A DNA stretch of 64,000 nucleotides from Pelomonas caseinilytica (GTDB taxonomy: Bacteria > Pseudomonadota > Gammaproteobacteria > Burkholderiales > Burkholderiaceae_C): positions 558,001 through 622,000 of the forward strand of contig NZ_JAJTWT010000003.1 of the NCBI RefSeq assembly GCF_021353235.1. The letters are read 5' to 3'. The translations under genes and the position numbers were made by a program. Shown here one piece after another: positions 1-10,155 of the stretch; within the stretch, counting starts at the first letter, position 1, and each line of letters begins with the position of its first letter. The notes beneath the pieces are model-generated. The model did not search any database, was not told the DNA's origin, and saw only the letters and a program-made list of their open reading frames with translations.

Positions 1-282
1 GCCGGGCTGCTTCTGGTCGAGGTTGACGGCCACCAGCTCGAACCTGATCGGCGCGCGCTGCTGCAGGTTGAGCAGGATGTCCAGCATCGAGTAGCTGTCC
101 TTGCCGCCCGACAGGCAGACCATGACCTTGTCGCCGTCCTCGATCATGTTGAAGTCGGCGATGGCCTGGCCGACCTGGCGGCGCAGCCGCTTGGAGAGCT
201 TGTTGATCTCGTGGGCGGCCTTCTTGGCCGCGAGGTCGGCGGCGCTCGGCTCGGCGGTGGTGGGTGCTAGGACTTCGGTCAT
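1..282 (-). CDS. ttcA: tRNA 2-thiocytidine biosynthesis protein TtcA, N-terminal part (runs off window)
   Basis: Only the first 94 codons lie in the window; the gene continues past base 1. TtcA is a cytoplasmic ATP- and [4Fe-4S]-dependent enzyme that thiolates C32 of some tRNAs. The visible part contains the PP-loop ATP-binding motif [10 protein letters not shown] near residue 60, preceded by [20 protein letters not shown] and followed by the [10 protein letters not shown] segment, all typical of TtcA. The start at ATG 282 gives the usual short N-terminal extension. The gene lies 5 bp downstream of the flavoprotein/FolB fusion gene on the same strand, so the two are probably co-transcribed. 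The iron-sulfur cysteines are outside the window and cannot be checked. Confidence 0.93.
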   Translation of the reverse strand, partial: MTEVLAPTTAEPSAADLAAKKAAHEINKLSKRLRRQVGQAIADFNMIEDGDKVMVCLSGGKDSYSMLDILLNLQQRAPIRFELVAVNLDQKQPG

Positions 283-287
283 GGGCT

Positions 288-1535
288 TTACCAGGCACCC
301 AGTTCGGTGCTGATGGAGACTTCACAGTCGGGAAAGATTTCGAGCTTGGTCAGCTTGAGCCGCACGCCGACGACGCCGGGCAGGCTCATCAGGCGGTTGC
401 TGAGCTTGCCGAGCAGGGCCTCGACGAGGTCGGTGTGCTCGGCGGTGCATTCGTCGAGGATGGCGGCGCGCACGCGGCGGTAGTCGAGCACGTGGCCGAT
501 GTCGGCGTCGCGGGCCACCACCGGCATGGCGCCGAGGTTGACCTGGGCGTCCACCTGGATGGGCTGCGGCCCGGTGCGCTCGAAGTCGAGCACGCCCAGG
601 TTGGCGCGAAAGCGCAGGCCCTGCAGGTGGATGACCTGGCGGTTGTTGTAGCGCTGCGGCGCGCTGTGGATCTCCGGGCGCAGCGCCTGCTCGATCTGCT
701 TGGCCGCCTGCACGCCGTCGGCCAGGGCGGTCTGCACGCAAGGATGCCAGCGTCCGCTGGCGTCGCCGGCGACGAAGGCGCGCTGGCGCGAGGCCTCGTC
801 CATCACGGCGAAGGCCGAGGGCTCCGGCTCGAAGCCCAGCAGGGCGGCCACGTGGTCGAAGCGCTCGGCGCCGACGCTCACGGCGTCGGCGTCCGGCATC
901 AGGCCGTCGGGCAGGGGCGTGGACAGGCGCAGCACGATGCCCGGGTGCGCCTCGATGCGCCGCACGAGGTGGCTCTGCGCGCGCCAGCCGCCGCGCGCCC
1001 AGACGGTCACGGCATGGCCGCGGTCGGCGAGGAAGAGGGCGTTCTCGGCCGCGTTGTCGCCCGCGCCCAGCACCAGCACGCGGCCGGGCGGCAGAGCCTC
1101 GCGCCGGGCGGTCAGGGCGGCGGCGTCCATCACCCGGGCATGCGGCACGGCGAAATAGCGCGCCGGGCGCAGCAGGCGCAGGCCGGTCGCCACCAGCAGG
1201 GCCCGCGCCTGCACGTGCTCGCCGGAGGACAGCTGCAGGGTCCAGCCGTCCGCGGCATGCCGGGCCGACTCCGCCTGCGTGCCCAGGCGCAGCGTCAGCT
1301 GCGGCGTGGCGGCGGCCTGGGCGGCATAACGCTCACCCAAGGCGGACAACGGCGTGGTCGGTGCGCCCAGCACCCAGTCCTGCGGAAAGTGAAGGCCGGC
1401 CAGGGCGGCGCACAGCTGCGGCTCGCGCTCGACCAGCAAGGTCGACAGCCCCAGCTGACCGAGCCACGACGCGGCGCTGCAGCCGGCGGGGCCGCCGCCG
1501 AGGATGGCTACGTCGATGGAGAGAGGGCTGTGCAT
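288..1535 (-). CDS. FAD-dependent oxidoreductase fused to a C-terminal dihydroneopterin aldolase (FolB-like) domain
   Basis: A 415-residue protein with two modules in one uninterrupted frame. The N-terminal part (about 1-285) is a pyridine-nucleotide-disulfide oxidoreductase fold: a dinucleotide motif [14 protein letters not shown] near residue 10, a second one [16 protein letters not shown] near 170, and the FAD-closing AFVAGDAS near 260. It has no CxxC redox pair, so it resembles ferredoxin/flavodoxin-NADP reductases more than thioredoxin reductase. The C-terminal part (about 300-415) looks like FolB, which converts dihydroneopterin to hydroxymethyl-dihydropterin in folate synthesis: a Glu in [25 protein letters not shown] and a Lys in LTKLEIF. 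I chose ATG 1535 because the upstream codons of the same frame do not look like protein. Fusion is seen directly; the joint function is unknown. Confidence 0.8.
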   Translation of the reverse strand: MHSPLSIDVAILGGGPAGCSAASWLGQLGLSTLLVEREPQLCAALAGLHFPQDWVLGAPTTPLSALGERYAAQAAATPQLTLRLGTQAESARHAADGWTLQLSSGEHVQARALLVATGLRLLRPARYFAVPHARVMDAAALTARREALPPGRVLVLGAGDNAAENALFLADRGHAVTVWARGGWRAQSHLVRRIEAHPGIVLRLSTPLPDGLMPDADAVSVGAERFDHVAALLGFEPEPSAFAVMDEASRQRAFVAGDASGRWHPCVQTALADGVQAAKQIEQALRPEIHSAPQRYNNRQVIHLQGLRFRANLGVLDFERTGPQPIQVDAQVNLGAMPVVARDADIGHVLDYRRVRAAILDECTAEHTDLVEALLGKLSNRLMSLPGVVGVRLKLTKLEIFPDCEVSISTELGAW

Positions 1536-1569
1536 GGAGCGGCCGGGGCAAAGCCGCGAATTATCCCCG

Positions 1570-2186
1570 TCAGCCCCGTTTTGCGCTCGGCCGCTTCCAG
1601 AGCCGCCACCCCAGCAGCGCGGCAAGGATCACGCCGTAGACGGCCGGCTCGGCGAAGTTGTGCTTGCCCGCGCGCATCCAGATGAAGTGCATCAACGCGA
1701 TCACGGCGATGGCGTAGACGGCCCGGTGCAGGGCCCGCCAGCGCGGCGCACCCAGGGCCTTGATGGCGCGGTTGAAGCTCGTGGCGGCCAGCGGCAGCAT
1801 CAGCGTCCAGGCCGTGAAACCCATCAGGATGAAAGGGCGCTTGGCGATGTCGCGGGCGATCTCGCCGAAGTCCAACCCCATGTCCAGCCAGCCGTAGGCC
1901 AGCAGGTGCAGGCTGGCGTAGGTGAAGCTGAAGACGCCCAGCATGCGGCGAAAGCGCGCCAGCGCCGCCAGGCCCGTCAGCTCGCGCAGCGGCGTGACGG
2001 CCAGCGTCAACCACAGGCCGCGCAGCGTCCAGTCGCCCAGGCGGCGGATCAGGGCCTCGGCCGGGTTGGCGCCGAGCTGGTTGGCCGCCGCGCCGTAGAA
2101 CAGCCAGGCCAGGGGTGCCAGGCAGAGCAGGAAGAGCGCGGGTTTGGCGACGGGGTGCAGCAGCGCGCGAGTCAGCCCGGCCCGCA

Positions 2187-2187
<1 letters not shown>
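1570..2187 (-). CDS. msrQ: Protein-methionine-sulfoxide reductase heme-binding subunit MsrQ
   Basis: A 205-residue integral membrane b-type cytochrome of the YedZ/ferric-reductase-like family. It passes electrons from the inner-membrane quinone pool to periplasmic MsrP for repair of oxidised methionines. Hydrophobic segments occur around residues 16-32, 50-70, 82-100, 118-136, 152-170 and 182-197. Conserved histidines sit in ASLHLLAYG (His94), RALHRAVY (His154) and IALMHFIW (His167), the usual heme-ligand positions. Length matches the family (about 200-215). The start codon overlaps the msrP stop by one base (TGATG), so translation is probably coupled to msrP. Confidence 0.93.
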
Positions 2188-3164
<977 letters not shown>

Positions 3165-3250
3165 GGGCTTTCTCGCTCGCGGTGGCGTTGGGTCGCGCGG
3201 ACCTGGCCGCAACTTACACCGAGAGCGCGAGCTGGCGTCTCGGAGCCTGC

Positions 3251-3276
3251 CGAAAGTCCCGACGCTCAGTCGGCAA
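3251..3276 (-). repeat. Left copy of a 26-nt imperfect direct repeat flanking the CRISPR-Cas island (dnaE2 3'-end-like)
   Basis: On the minus strand this stretch reads TTGCCGACTGAGCGTCGGGA followed by CTTTCG and would encode LPTERRDFR. It matches 22 of 26 positions of bases 15024-15049, the 3' end of dnaE2 (LPTESRDFR then stop), in the same orientation. Homology stops immediately on both sides. It lies between msrP and the decayed terminal CRISPR repeat, so the two copies bracket the whole CRISPR-Cas locus. The match is seen directly; an origin by insertion or duplication is inference. Confidence 0.55.
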
Positions 3277-3318
3277 TCGGTGTTCGCGAGGAGGCATCGG
3301 CGGGCGACGGGAGACGCT

Positions 3319-3355
3319 GGGCGAGGCGGCTGGTTCAGATGAAGGCAGCCGGCGC
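3319..3355 (-). repeat. Degenerate leader-distal CRISPR repeat
   Basis: The stretch GATGAAGGCAGCCGGCGC (3338-3355) matches 15 of 18 bases of the right half of the CRISPR repeat. It sits exactly 72 bases before the corresponding position of the first intact repeat, which is the normal repeat-plus-spacer period. The other half (3319-3337) has lost similarity. A 35-nt relic spacer (3356-3390) lies between it and the first intact repeat. Decay of the oldest repeat is usual at the end opposite the leader. Confidence 0.6.
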
Positions 3356-3390
3356 CACCGGGCGCCGCATGCCGGCTCCTGCAGCGTGAT

Positions 3391-6300
3391 GTTTCAATCC
3401 GCGCCCGCCGATGAAGGCGGGCGGTGCGGCGTTCCGATGATCCAGTGCGTCGGACCGGGCGTGTTTCAATCCGCGCCCGCCGATGAAGGCGGGCGGTGCC
3501 GCCAGCTGGTGGTCGACCGGCTGCAGCTTGAGCGGTTTCAATCCGCGCCCGCCGATGAAGGCGGGCGGTGCCTGGCCCACGCGTTTGAGGTGAGCGGGCC
3601 AAACTGTTTCAATCCGCGCCCGCCGATGAAGGCGGGCGGTGCAGGTCGACCGCGGCACCCTCTCACCCATCGAAGGCGTTTCAATCCGCGCCCGCCGATG
3701 AAGGCGGGCGGTGCCTGCTACGCAAGTGGGCCCAGCACGAGGAGATGCAGTTTCAATCCGCGCCCGCCGATGAAGGCGGGCGGTGCGCGTGGACCTCAGC
3801 GCGCTGCGCACCGCGAAGATGTTTCAATCCGCGCCCGCCGATGAAGACGGGCGGTGCCGTGGTGCAATTACCCCATGAGCACCGAACCGAAGTTTCAATC
3901 CGCGCCCGCCGATGAAGGCGGGCGGTGCGCGCGGACGCATGGGGTCCGGCGCAGCCTCCGCCGGTTTCAATCCGCGCCCGCCGATGAAGGCGGGCGGTGC
4001 GTGTGCGCGACTTCGCGACCTTCTATGCCGCGAAGTTTCAATCCGCGCCCGCCGATGAAGGCGGGCGGTGCATCCTGGTGATGTCCGTGCCCTCTGGCGG
4101 GTGCTGTTTCAATCCGCGCCCGCCGATGAAGGCGGGCGGTGCTCGCGCGGGCGTGACTGGTGCTCCCGCCAGGACTTGTTTCAATCCGCGCCCGCCGATG
4201 AAGGCGGGCGGTGCCTCGTTGCTGCAAGGTTCCGCACCTCGTGAACGAGGTTTCAATCCGCGCCCGCCGATGAAGGCGGGCGGTGCGAGACCAACGCCGC
4301 GAATTCAGCGCTGACCGCGGGTTTCAATCCGCGCCCGCCGATGAAGGCGGGCGGTGCCTGCGGTCACTTCGGGTGGCTTCACATACACGAAGTTTCAATC
4401 CGCGCCCGCCGATGAAGGCGGGCGGTGCGCCGCGCGGCGGGTCTTTTTCCACCGGCACCGTGTTTCAATCCGCGCCCGCCGATGAAGGCGGGCGGTGCGC
4501 CGGCAGGCCAATACGGGCAACAAGGCCCTGGCGGTTTCAATCCGCGCCCGCCGATGAAGGCGGGCGGTGCGTCATGCCGCCTCCGAAGTAGCCGGCCACC
4601 TGGCTGTTTCAATCCGCGCCCGCCGATGAAGGCGGGCGGTGCTGGACAGCAATGGCTGGGTGATGACCGCGCCGTGGTTTCAATCCGCGCCCGCCGATGA
4701 AGGCGGGCGGTGCGGCGGCATCCCGGCCGTCATGGCATGGCTCAAGGGTTTCAATCCGCGCCCGCCGATGAAGGCGGGCGGTGCAAGGACATCCCCGGTG
4801 CCGGCCCGCAGTTCAAGGTGTTTCAATCCGCGCCCGCCGATGAAGGCGGGCGGTGCGTTCTGCCCTTTCGTTGCTGTAGCTTGTCGAGCTGTTTCAATCC
4901 GCGCCCGCCGATGAAGGCGGGCGGTGCCGCGGCTGTTCACCGATGCGCCATAGATGCAGGGGTTTCAATCCGCGCCCGCCGATGAAGGCGGGCGGTGCGC
5001 GCCGACGCTGTGCTGGGCGAAGTAGTAGAAACGGTTTCAATCCGCGCCCGCCGATGAAGGCGGGCGGTGCAGGCCAGTAGATCGACTTGCCGGCGCCGAC
5101 GTTGTTTCAATCCGCGCCCGCCGATGAAGGCGGGCGGTGCGCTGCGCCGGAACTACCCGGACGCCACCCGCGAAGTTTCAATCCGCGCCCGCCGATGAAG
5201 GCGGGCGGTGCCGCCTTCGACCGGTTTCAAGGGCCCGGTCATCGACGTTTCAATCCGCGCCCGCCGATGAAGGCGGGCGGTGCACCTTGGGCGCCGGCAG
5301 CGCGCGCAGCCAGAGCGTGTTTCAATCCGCGCCCGCCGATGAAGGCGGGCGGTGCCGGTGTTCGTGGCGTTGAAGAAGCACAGGCAGCGGTTTCAATCCG
5401 CGCCCGCCGATGAAGGCGGGCGGTGCTGGTGGCTCTGCTCAACTCTGGCGCCCCGCTGGAGTTTCAATCCGCGCCCGCCGATGAAGGCGGGCGGTGCACT
5501 GAGTCAGGCGAGTTGGAGCCGACGAACTTGAGGTTTCAATCCGCGCCCGCCGATGAAGGCGGGCGGTGCATCTTGAGGACCGAGCCGCCAGGCAGTAGCG
5601 GCGAGTTTCAATCCGCGCCCGCCGATGAAGGCGGGCGGTGCAGTTGTGCGCGATCTTGTTGTTTGAGTAGAGCAGGTTTCAATCCGCGCCCGCCGATGAA
5701 GGCGGGCGGTGCGGGGCCATCTTGTCGCTGCTGGCGTAAGGTTTCGAGTTTCAATCCGCGCCCGCCGATGAAGGCGGGCGGTGCTCGGCGGTGTTGTTTA
5801 CGTGGTGAAGGTGGTGTGGTTTCAATCCGCGCCCGCCGATGAAGGCGGGCGGTGCCGCGCAGCTTGATTCCAAATTCTTGGATGCGCTTGTTTCAATCCG
5901 CGCCCGCCGATGAAGGCGGGCGGTGCCCGGCGGCCACGTCAAGCGCGCCGGAGGTCGTGGTTTCAATCCGCGCCCGCCGATGAAGGCGGGCGGTGCGCGT
6001 GATGGCGGACCACGGCAGGGTGATGACGATGTTTCAATCCGCGCCCGCCGATGAAGGCGGGCGGTGCGGCGCGGGGGCTTGAACAGCGGGCAGCATGGCG
6101 TTGTTTCAATCCGCGCCCGCCGATGAAGGCGGGCGGTGCACCCCTGGGCGGCGGGTTCCGGCGCCCGCAGCGAGTTTCAATCCGCGCCCGCCGATGAAGG
6201 CGGGCGGTGCGATGGCGGTCATCTCGGACACGCGCTTGGCGATGTTTCAATCCGCGCCCGCCGATGAAGGCGGGCGGTGCTCTCCTCCATGATGAGCTGG

Positions 6301-6422
6301 TTCGAGTTCAGCAGGTTTCAATCCGCGCCCGCCGATGAAGGCGGGCGGTGCCCCCAATTGCTGGCGGGATCATCGTCACGCTCGGGTTTCAATCCGCGCC
6401 CGCCGATGAAGGCGGGCGGTGC
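3391..6422 (-). CRISPR. Type I-C CRISPR array, 43 repeats and 42 spacers
   Basis: I counted 43 copies of a 37-nt repeat; on the plus strand it begins GTTTCAATCCGCGCCCGCC and ends GATGAAGGCGGGCGGTGC. Starts are 70-72 bases apart, giving 42 spacers of 33-35 nt with no duplicates noticed. CGCCCGCC and GGCGGGCG within the repeat can form the stem of a crRNA hairpin. In crRNA sense the repeat ends GGATTGAAAC, the type I-C hallmark, so transcription runs on the minus strand from the cas2 side. The newest spacers are therefore near 6386 and the oldest near 3391. Only the copy at 3821-3857 was seen to differ (GAAGACGG instead of GAAGGCGG). Confidence 0.98.
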
Positions 6423-6611
6423 GCTTTCACCGCAAGTGCTTGAATGCGCGACGACATTCTCCATGGTGGCGCGAACCCGGCGGCGCGGTTGAGCTTGCTG
6501 GCGGCAGCTTCGGCCTGGGAGACGAGCAAACGCCTGATGCACCAGGCTTTTTCGAGCGCGCGAATGCCTCCCGGCAGCGGGCGGCGCTTGGGGTTCGCGC
6601 GGCGCCCCTGC
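6423..6611 (-). promoter_or_regulatory. CRISPR leader
   Basis: A 189-bp gene-free stretch between the cas2 stop and the first repeat in transcription order. Repeat polarity and the position of cas1-cas2 make this the leader, which should carry the array promoter and the spacer-integration signals. On the minus strand it contains a short A-run (CTCGAAAAAGCC) in otherwise GC-rich sequence. No clear -35/-10 pair was recognised. Open frames crossing this stretch share no family features. Confidence 0.6.
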
Positions 6612-6902
6612 TCACAGTACCAGCGGTGCTTCGAAGTCGGTCGCCTTGAACTGACCATATTCGCGGACTTCGGCACCCCGGGTTTCGGGCAGTCGATAGA
6701 TGCGCAGACAGTCCTGCTTCTCATCGATCTGCGCCAGCAGCTTGCGTTCCAGTTCCTCCATCTTGGCCAGATCGATCTGGCACTCGAAGACGGATTTCTG
6801 CACGCGCTGACCCGTCGCTTCGCAAAGCTTGGCGACGCGGCGCAGGCGGCGACGACCTTCCTTGGTTTCCGTGTTGACGTCGTAGCAGACGATGACGAGC
6901 AC
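6612..6902 (-). CDS. cas2: CRISPR-associated endoribonuclease/integrase subunit Cas2 (type I-C)
   Basis: A 96-residue ferredoxin-fold protein that bridges two Cas1 dimers in the spacer-integration complex. The N-terminus [13 protein letters not shown] carries the conserved Asp8 at the end of beta strand 1. The segments [20 protein letters not shown] and [15 protein letters not shown] are the usual Cas2 core with its C-terminal dimer strand. Length is typical. It starts 7 bp after the cas1 stop and is the last cas gene before the leader and array, as in other I-C loci. Confidence 0.97.
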   Translation of the reverse strand: MLVIVCYDVNTETKEGRRRLRRVAKLCEATGQRVQKSVFECQIDLAKMEELERKLLAQIDEKQDCLRIYRLPETRGAEVREYGQFKATDFEAPLVL

Positions 6903-6909
6903 TGGCGCC

Positions 6910-7959
6910 TCACTTGATCAAGAAGGGCAGGTAGCCGGCGGGTTGGCCGTCGGCGTCGAGCTCGCCCCGCACGGCCCGCGCCAGCAGGCGAGCCTGGATG
7001 AGAGGCGCCAGGCCCAACGCGACGGGCTGGCTCAGCAAAGGGTGCTGGAGGACATCCTGCTTGCGCTCCTGGTAGGCCACCAGCACGGCCTTGCGGGCGT
7101 CGGCATGCAGGCTGACTGCGCCACCCTCGCGCTCGACGAAATCGCCGCTGCGCAGCTGCTGCCGGTTGATGAGGGTCAGCGCCAGCCGGTCGGCCTGCGG
7201 GCGGAACTCTTCCATCAGGTCCAGCGCCAAGGCCGCACGCCCTGGCCGGAGGGCGTGCAGGAAGCCGACCTGGGGATCCAGGCCCACGGCTTCGAGCGCA
7301 CTGCGGCAGTCGTTCATCCACAGGCTGTAAAGAAAGGAGAGCAGTGCGTTGAGCCGGTCACGCGGCGGGCGGCGGCTGCGGCCGTCGCGCATGCTGAAGG
7401 CGTCGCGGGCGTCCGGGCGGACGAGCAGGCTCAGGCCGACGAAGTGCTCCCTTGCCGCTTCGCCCTCGACGCCGCGCAGTGCGTCCAACGTGCCGCAGCC
7501 GGGCAGGGCGCGCAGGCCGGCGGCCAGGTTCAGTGCCTGGCGGGTGAGGGCTCTGGCATCGGCCTCATTGCGCGCCTCGCGCGCGCCGCGCAACAGCAGG
7601 CTGCGGGCGTTGCGGATCTTGCCGGCCACGAAGCTGCGCGCCAGCGACAAGGTCAAGGCCGCGTCGGCGCTGGCCCGATGCTGGGCCTGGCGCAGCAGCA
7701 CGTTGCCGGCCGTGGGCCCTTCCAGCCGAGCCTGGAAGCGCCCGTTGGCGTCGAGCAGGACGAGGGCGATGCCCTGCTGCGCCAGGTGATGCATCAGGGG
7801 CGTGGACAGCTGGATATGGCCGAAGCAGACGACGGCGTTCAGGTGGTGCAGTGGCACGCGCAGTTTGAGCGCGCCGTCCTGCTCGATGGCCAGCGTCTGG
7901 TTGTCCAGGCGCAGGTAGCTCTCGGGTGTGGTCAGGTAGAGGGTGTTCAGCAGTTGCAT
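6910..7959 (-). CDS. cas1: CRISPR-associated endonuclease/integrase Cas1 (type I-C)
   Basis: A 349-residue metal-dependent nuclease that integrates new spacers at the leader end of the array together with Cas2. The expected catalytic residues are present: Glu165 in [11 protein letters not shown], His235 in [11 protein letters not shown], and the acidic cluster in [11 protein letters not shown] (Asp247, Glu250/251). The segment [15 protein letters not shown] is typical of the I-C/I-D type of Cas1. ATG 7959 gives the standard N-terminus [16 protein letters not shown]; the same open frame extends upstream across cas4 but without homology. It starts 8 bp after the cas4 stop and ends 7 bp before cas2. 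Confidence 0.97.
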   Translation of the reverse strand: MQLLNTLYLTTPESYLRLDNQTLAIEQDGALKLRVPLHHLNAVVCFGHIQLSTPLMHHLAQQGIALVLLDANGRFQARLEGPTAGNVLLRQAQHRASADAALTLSLARSFVAGKIRNARSLLLRGAREARNEADARALTRQALNLAAGLRALPGCGTLDALRGVEGEAAREHFVGLSLLVRPDARDAFSMRDGRSRRPPRDRLNALLSFLYSLWMNDCRSALEAVGLDPQVGFLHALRPGRAALALDLMEEFRPQADRLALTLINRQQLRSGDFVEREGGAVSLHADARKAVLVAYQERKQDVLQHPLLSQPVALGLAPLIQARLLARAVRGELDADGQPAGYLPFLIK

Positions 7960-7967
7960 GGTCAGCC

Positions 7968-8615
7968 TCAGATGTCGGCGTCGGGCTCGAAGAGGTGATC
8001 GCGCACCCGTGTCAGTTCGTGCGACTGGCCAGCCTCGGGCTGGCAGCGGTCCAGCAGCGAGCACGACTTGCATCGCTGCGCCGCCAGTTCGCCGGTCAAG
8101 GGCGGCGGCAGGCGGCCCGAGGCGAGCTGGGCTGCGACGGCGGCGCGCGTCTGGGCCACCTGCGCTCGCAAGACGGGCGTGATGGGCACCACGCGGCGGC
8201 GCTTGCTGGTGGCGTAGAAGATGGCGCCTTCCGCGACGGCCCGGCCGGTCATCGCCTCCAGACAAAGGGCCTGGGCGGCGAGCTGCAGCTCGTCGCAGGC
8301 AGCGATGCCGGCGGCCTTGTGGCGTGCGCCTTGCTTGTACTCGACCGGATAGGGCGTGTCGTCGGGCAGGAACTCGACGACGTCCGCCTTGCCGATCAGC
8401 CCGAGCCCGTCATGCCATAACGGCAGCGCGCGTTCGACGCGCCTCCCGCGTTCGGTCTGCAGGCCAGGCTCGTCCACGCGTGCATGCAGCGCGTCGCCGC
8501 GGAGCGTGTGCACGTTGGCGTCGAACGCCTGCTCGATGTGGATCAGCCCGCACTGCCGCGGGCAGTAGGCCCAGTGCTGCAGCGCGGAGAGGGGGATCGC
8601 AAAGGGGTCGTCCAT
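7968..8615 (-). CDS. cas4: CRISPR-associated exonuclease Cas4 (type I-C)
   Basis: A 215-residue RecB-like nuclease with an iron-sulfur cluster that helps select PAM-bearing pre-spacers and trims them for Cas1-Cas2. The four cluster cysteines are evident: Cys18 near the N-terminus (HWAYCPRQCG, which also has Cys22) and Cys182, Cys185 and Cys191 at the C-terminus (CKSCSLLDRC). The nuclease core shows GKADVVEFL and PVEYKQG, with Asp, Glu and Lys of the PD-(D/E)XK fold. Its length fits the short CRISPR-linked Cas4 class. It is the first gene of the cas4-cas1-cas2 unit, separated from cas7c by the opposite-strand toxin-antitoxin pair, so the adaptation genes need either read-through or their own promoter. 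Confidence 0.95.
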   Translation of the reverse strand: MDDPFAIPLSALQHWAYCPRQCGLIHIEQAFDANVHTLRGDALHARVDEPGLQTERGRRVERALPLWHDGLGLIGKADVVEFLPDDTPYPVEYKQGARHKAAGIAACDELQLAAQALCLEAMTGRAVAEGAIFYATSKRRRVVPITPVLRAQVAQTRAAVAAQLASGRLPPPLTGELAAQRCKSCSLLDRCQPEAGQSHELTRVRDHLFEPDADI

Positions 8616-8682
8616 GACGCCGTCCGATGGGTCGAGTGACTACACTGAAGGCTTGCACAGGCTGCAGCGCGCGGAGATTGTC

Positions 8683-8916
8683 ATGAGCACGACCCTGGAC
8701 GATGTGACCGAGCAGGCCCTGAAACTCACCCCCGAAGAGAGGGCCGAGCTGATCGAGCGCCTAGCCGACACCGTGCGTCCCGCGCAGCCCTTGCTGCACC
8801 CGAGCTGGGGGCCGGAGCTGGCGCGTCGCGTCGCCGAGCTGGATGCCGGGGACGCCGAACTCATCCCGGCCGAGCAGGTGTTTGCCGAGATGCGCCAGAT
8901 CATCAATGCGCGCTGA
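8683..8916 (+). CDS. Addiction-module antitoxin (PF09720-like)
   Basis: A 77-residue protein that matches the pattern of the 'putative addiction module component' antitoxins: ALKLTPEERAELIERLADTV at the N-terminus, a central HPSWGPELARRVAEL, and a C-terminal ELIPAEQVFAEMRQI. In such pairs the antitoxin binds and blocks a RelE/ParE toxin and usually represses its own promoter. I chose ATG 8683, preceded by GGAG; the upstream in-frame ATG at 8614 would overlap the start of cas4. It is read away from cas4 and lies 8 bp before the toxin gene. The function is inferred from family and partner. Confidence 0.8.
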   Translation: MSTTLDDVTEQALKLTPEERAELIERLADTVRPAQPLLHPSWGPELARRVAELDAGDAELIPAEQVFAEMRQIINAR

Positions 8917-8924
8917 CCGGCGCC

Positions 8925-9218
8925 GTGAACACCCGCTTCACCGCTGCAGCCGCGCGTGAACTGCTGGCGGCGCTGCAGCGCTACCGTGACGAAGCCGGTG
9001 TTCCCGTCGCGGAGCACTTTGACGACAGCGTGCGGCACGCCTTGACGCGGCTTCTGCAGATGCCTGAACTGGGCAGCCCCGCCCCGGCCGGCTTGCGGAC
9101 ATGGCCATTGCGCCGCTTTCCCTACACCCTCGTCTACCGGGTCGAAGCCATGGAAGTGGTGGTGATCGCGGTGGCGCATCAGCGGCGGGCAGCGGGGTAT
9201 TGGGCGGAGCGGGGGTAG
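8925..9218 (+). CDS. ParE/RelE-superfamily toxin
   Basis: A 97-residue protein with the C-terminal signature of ParE-like toxins: LRTWPLRRFPYTLVYRV, then VVVIAVAHQRR and GYW. The middle has a helix pair with ALTRLLQMPELGSP. Members of this superfamily inhibit gyrase or cleave mRNA on ribosomes; the sequence alone does not say which. It begins at GTG 8925, 8 bp after the antitoxin stop, so the pair forms a bicistron. It converges on cas7c with 26 bp between stop codons. The pair interrupts the cas gene order, where normally cas7 is followed directly by cas4. Confidence 0.82.
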   Translation: MNTRFTAAAARELLAALQRYRDEAGVPVAEHFDDSVRHALTRLLQMPELGSPAPAGLRTWPLRRFPYTLVYRVEAMEVVVIAVAHQRRAAGYWAERG

Positions 9219-9244
9219 CTGGCGACTGGCTCGGCCGCCAAACC

Positions 9245-10153
9245 TCAGCCGATGCGGCGCAGCAGCTTCACGCCGGCGGGCATGCCGGTCTCGTCGACGC
9301 TGACTTCGTAGTCGGCAAAGCTTCGCGGCGCGGTGACGCCGTCCTTCAGCTTGACGCTGACGCGGTCGAACAGGCTGTGTGCGTGGGCATTGCCAAGCTC
9401 ACTCTCATGCTGGAAGACGAACAGCCCGCGCGTGGCCATTTCGCCGCGGGCGGCGGAGCGGTCGTGCTCGAACATCTGCTCCAGGCCTTGCATCAGCAGC
9501 TCCAGATCTTCGGCGGTGAAGCCGGTCTGCTTGGCCAGGAAGGCGGACACGAAGCCGTGCGAGCGGTAAAGCGCATAGGGCACGGTGTGCTTGCGGCCCA
9601 TGGTGCGGTTGTCGCCCTGCTGCTTCTCGGCCTCGGCTTCGGTGGCAACGGCCATGCGGGTGATGGCGTGCTCGCTGGCGATGATGGGGTCGGCAGAGCG
9701 GGCGAAGGTCATCTGCACGGGGCCGCGCACCTGGCCGCAGTTGACGCCGGTGGACATGACGGCGCCGAAGGTGCGCACGTCGAAGAAGTTCTGGCAGATC
9801 CAGGCGCGGGCCTTGTCCACGCTGTCGGCGCTGCCCTTGCGCTTCTTTTTGCCTTTGGCATCGGCATCGTCGGCCAGTTCGTCGGTCGCGCCGATGGCCT
9901 CATAGGCCTTGCGGTGCGTCTGCTCCAGCACCGCCTTTTCCTTGATGTAGATGTCGTAGGGCGGCTGCGCACCTTTGACGAGCTGCACGAAGTTGCGCAG
10001 CTTGCGCTTGAGCGCCACGTCGGTCATTAGCCCGTGGCCAGTCTCGGCGTCGATGCGGGGCATGTTGCCTGCGTCGGGGTCGCCGTTGGGGTTGCCGTCC
10101 TTCACGTCGAAGAGCAGGACGAAGTCGAGGCGGCCGGTGATGGGGGTGGTCAT
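9245..10153 (-). CDS. cas7c: Cascade backbone protein Cas7c (Csd2)
   Basis: A 302-residue RAMP protein that polymerises along the crRNA to form the backbone of the type I-C surveillance complex. Family features: [19 protein letters not shown] at the N-terminus, the thumb/palm segment [20 protein letters not shown] near 130, [11 protein letters not shown], and [17 protein letters not shown] near 200. A charged insertion [16 protein letters not shown] around residue 100 is variable in the family. I chose ATG 10153 over the in-frame TTG two codons upstream: it follows GGGAG with good spacing and lies just past the cas8c stop. Downstream is the convergent toxin gene. Confidence 0.95.
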   Translation of the reverse strand: MTTPITGRLDFVLLFDVKDGNPNGDPDAGNMPRIDAETGHGLMTDVALKRKLRNFVQLVKGAQPPYDIYIKEKAVLEQTHRKAYEAIGATDELADDADAKGKKKRKGSADSVDKARAWICQNFFDVRTFGAVMSTGVNCGQVRGPVQMTFARSADPIIASEHAITRMAVATEAEAEKQQGDNRTMGRKHTVPYALYRSHGFVSAFLAKQTGFTAEDLELLMQGLEQMFEHDRSAARGEMATRGLFVFQHESELGNAHAHSLFDRVSVKLKDGVTAPRSFADYEVSVDETGMPAGVKLLRRIG

Positions 10154-10155
10154 GT

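Noticed and set aside
5222-5234. GGTTTCAAGGGCC as a possible extra half repeat
   Set aside because: It lies inside a normal-length spacer and only the first few bases match the repeat.
3391-6422. Many short open frames across the array encoding repeats such as [12 protein letters not shown] and [12 protein letters not shown]
   Set aside because: They are translations of the 37-nt CRISPR repeat on both strands; the periodic 70-72-nt structure explains them fully.
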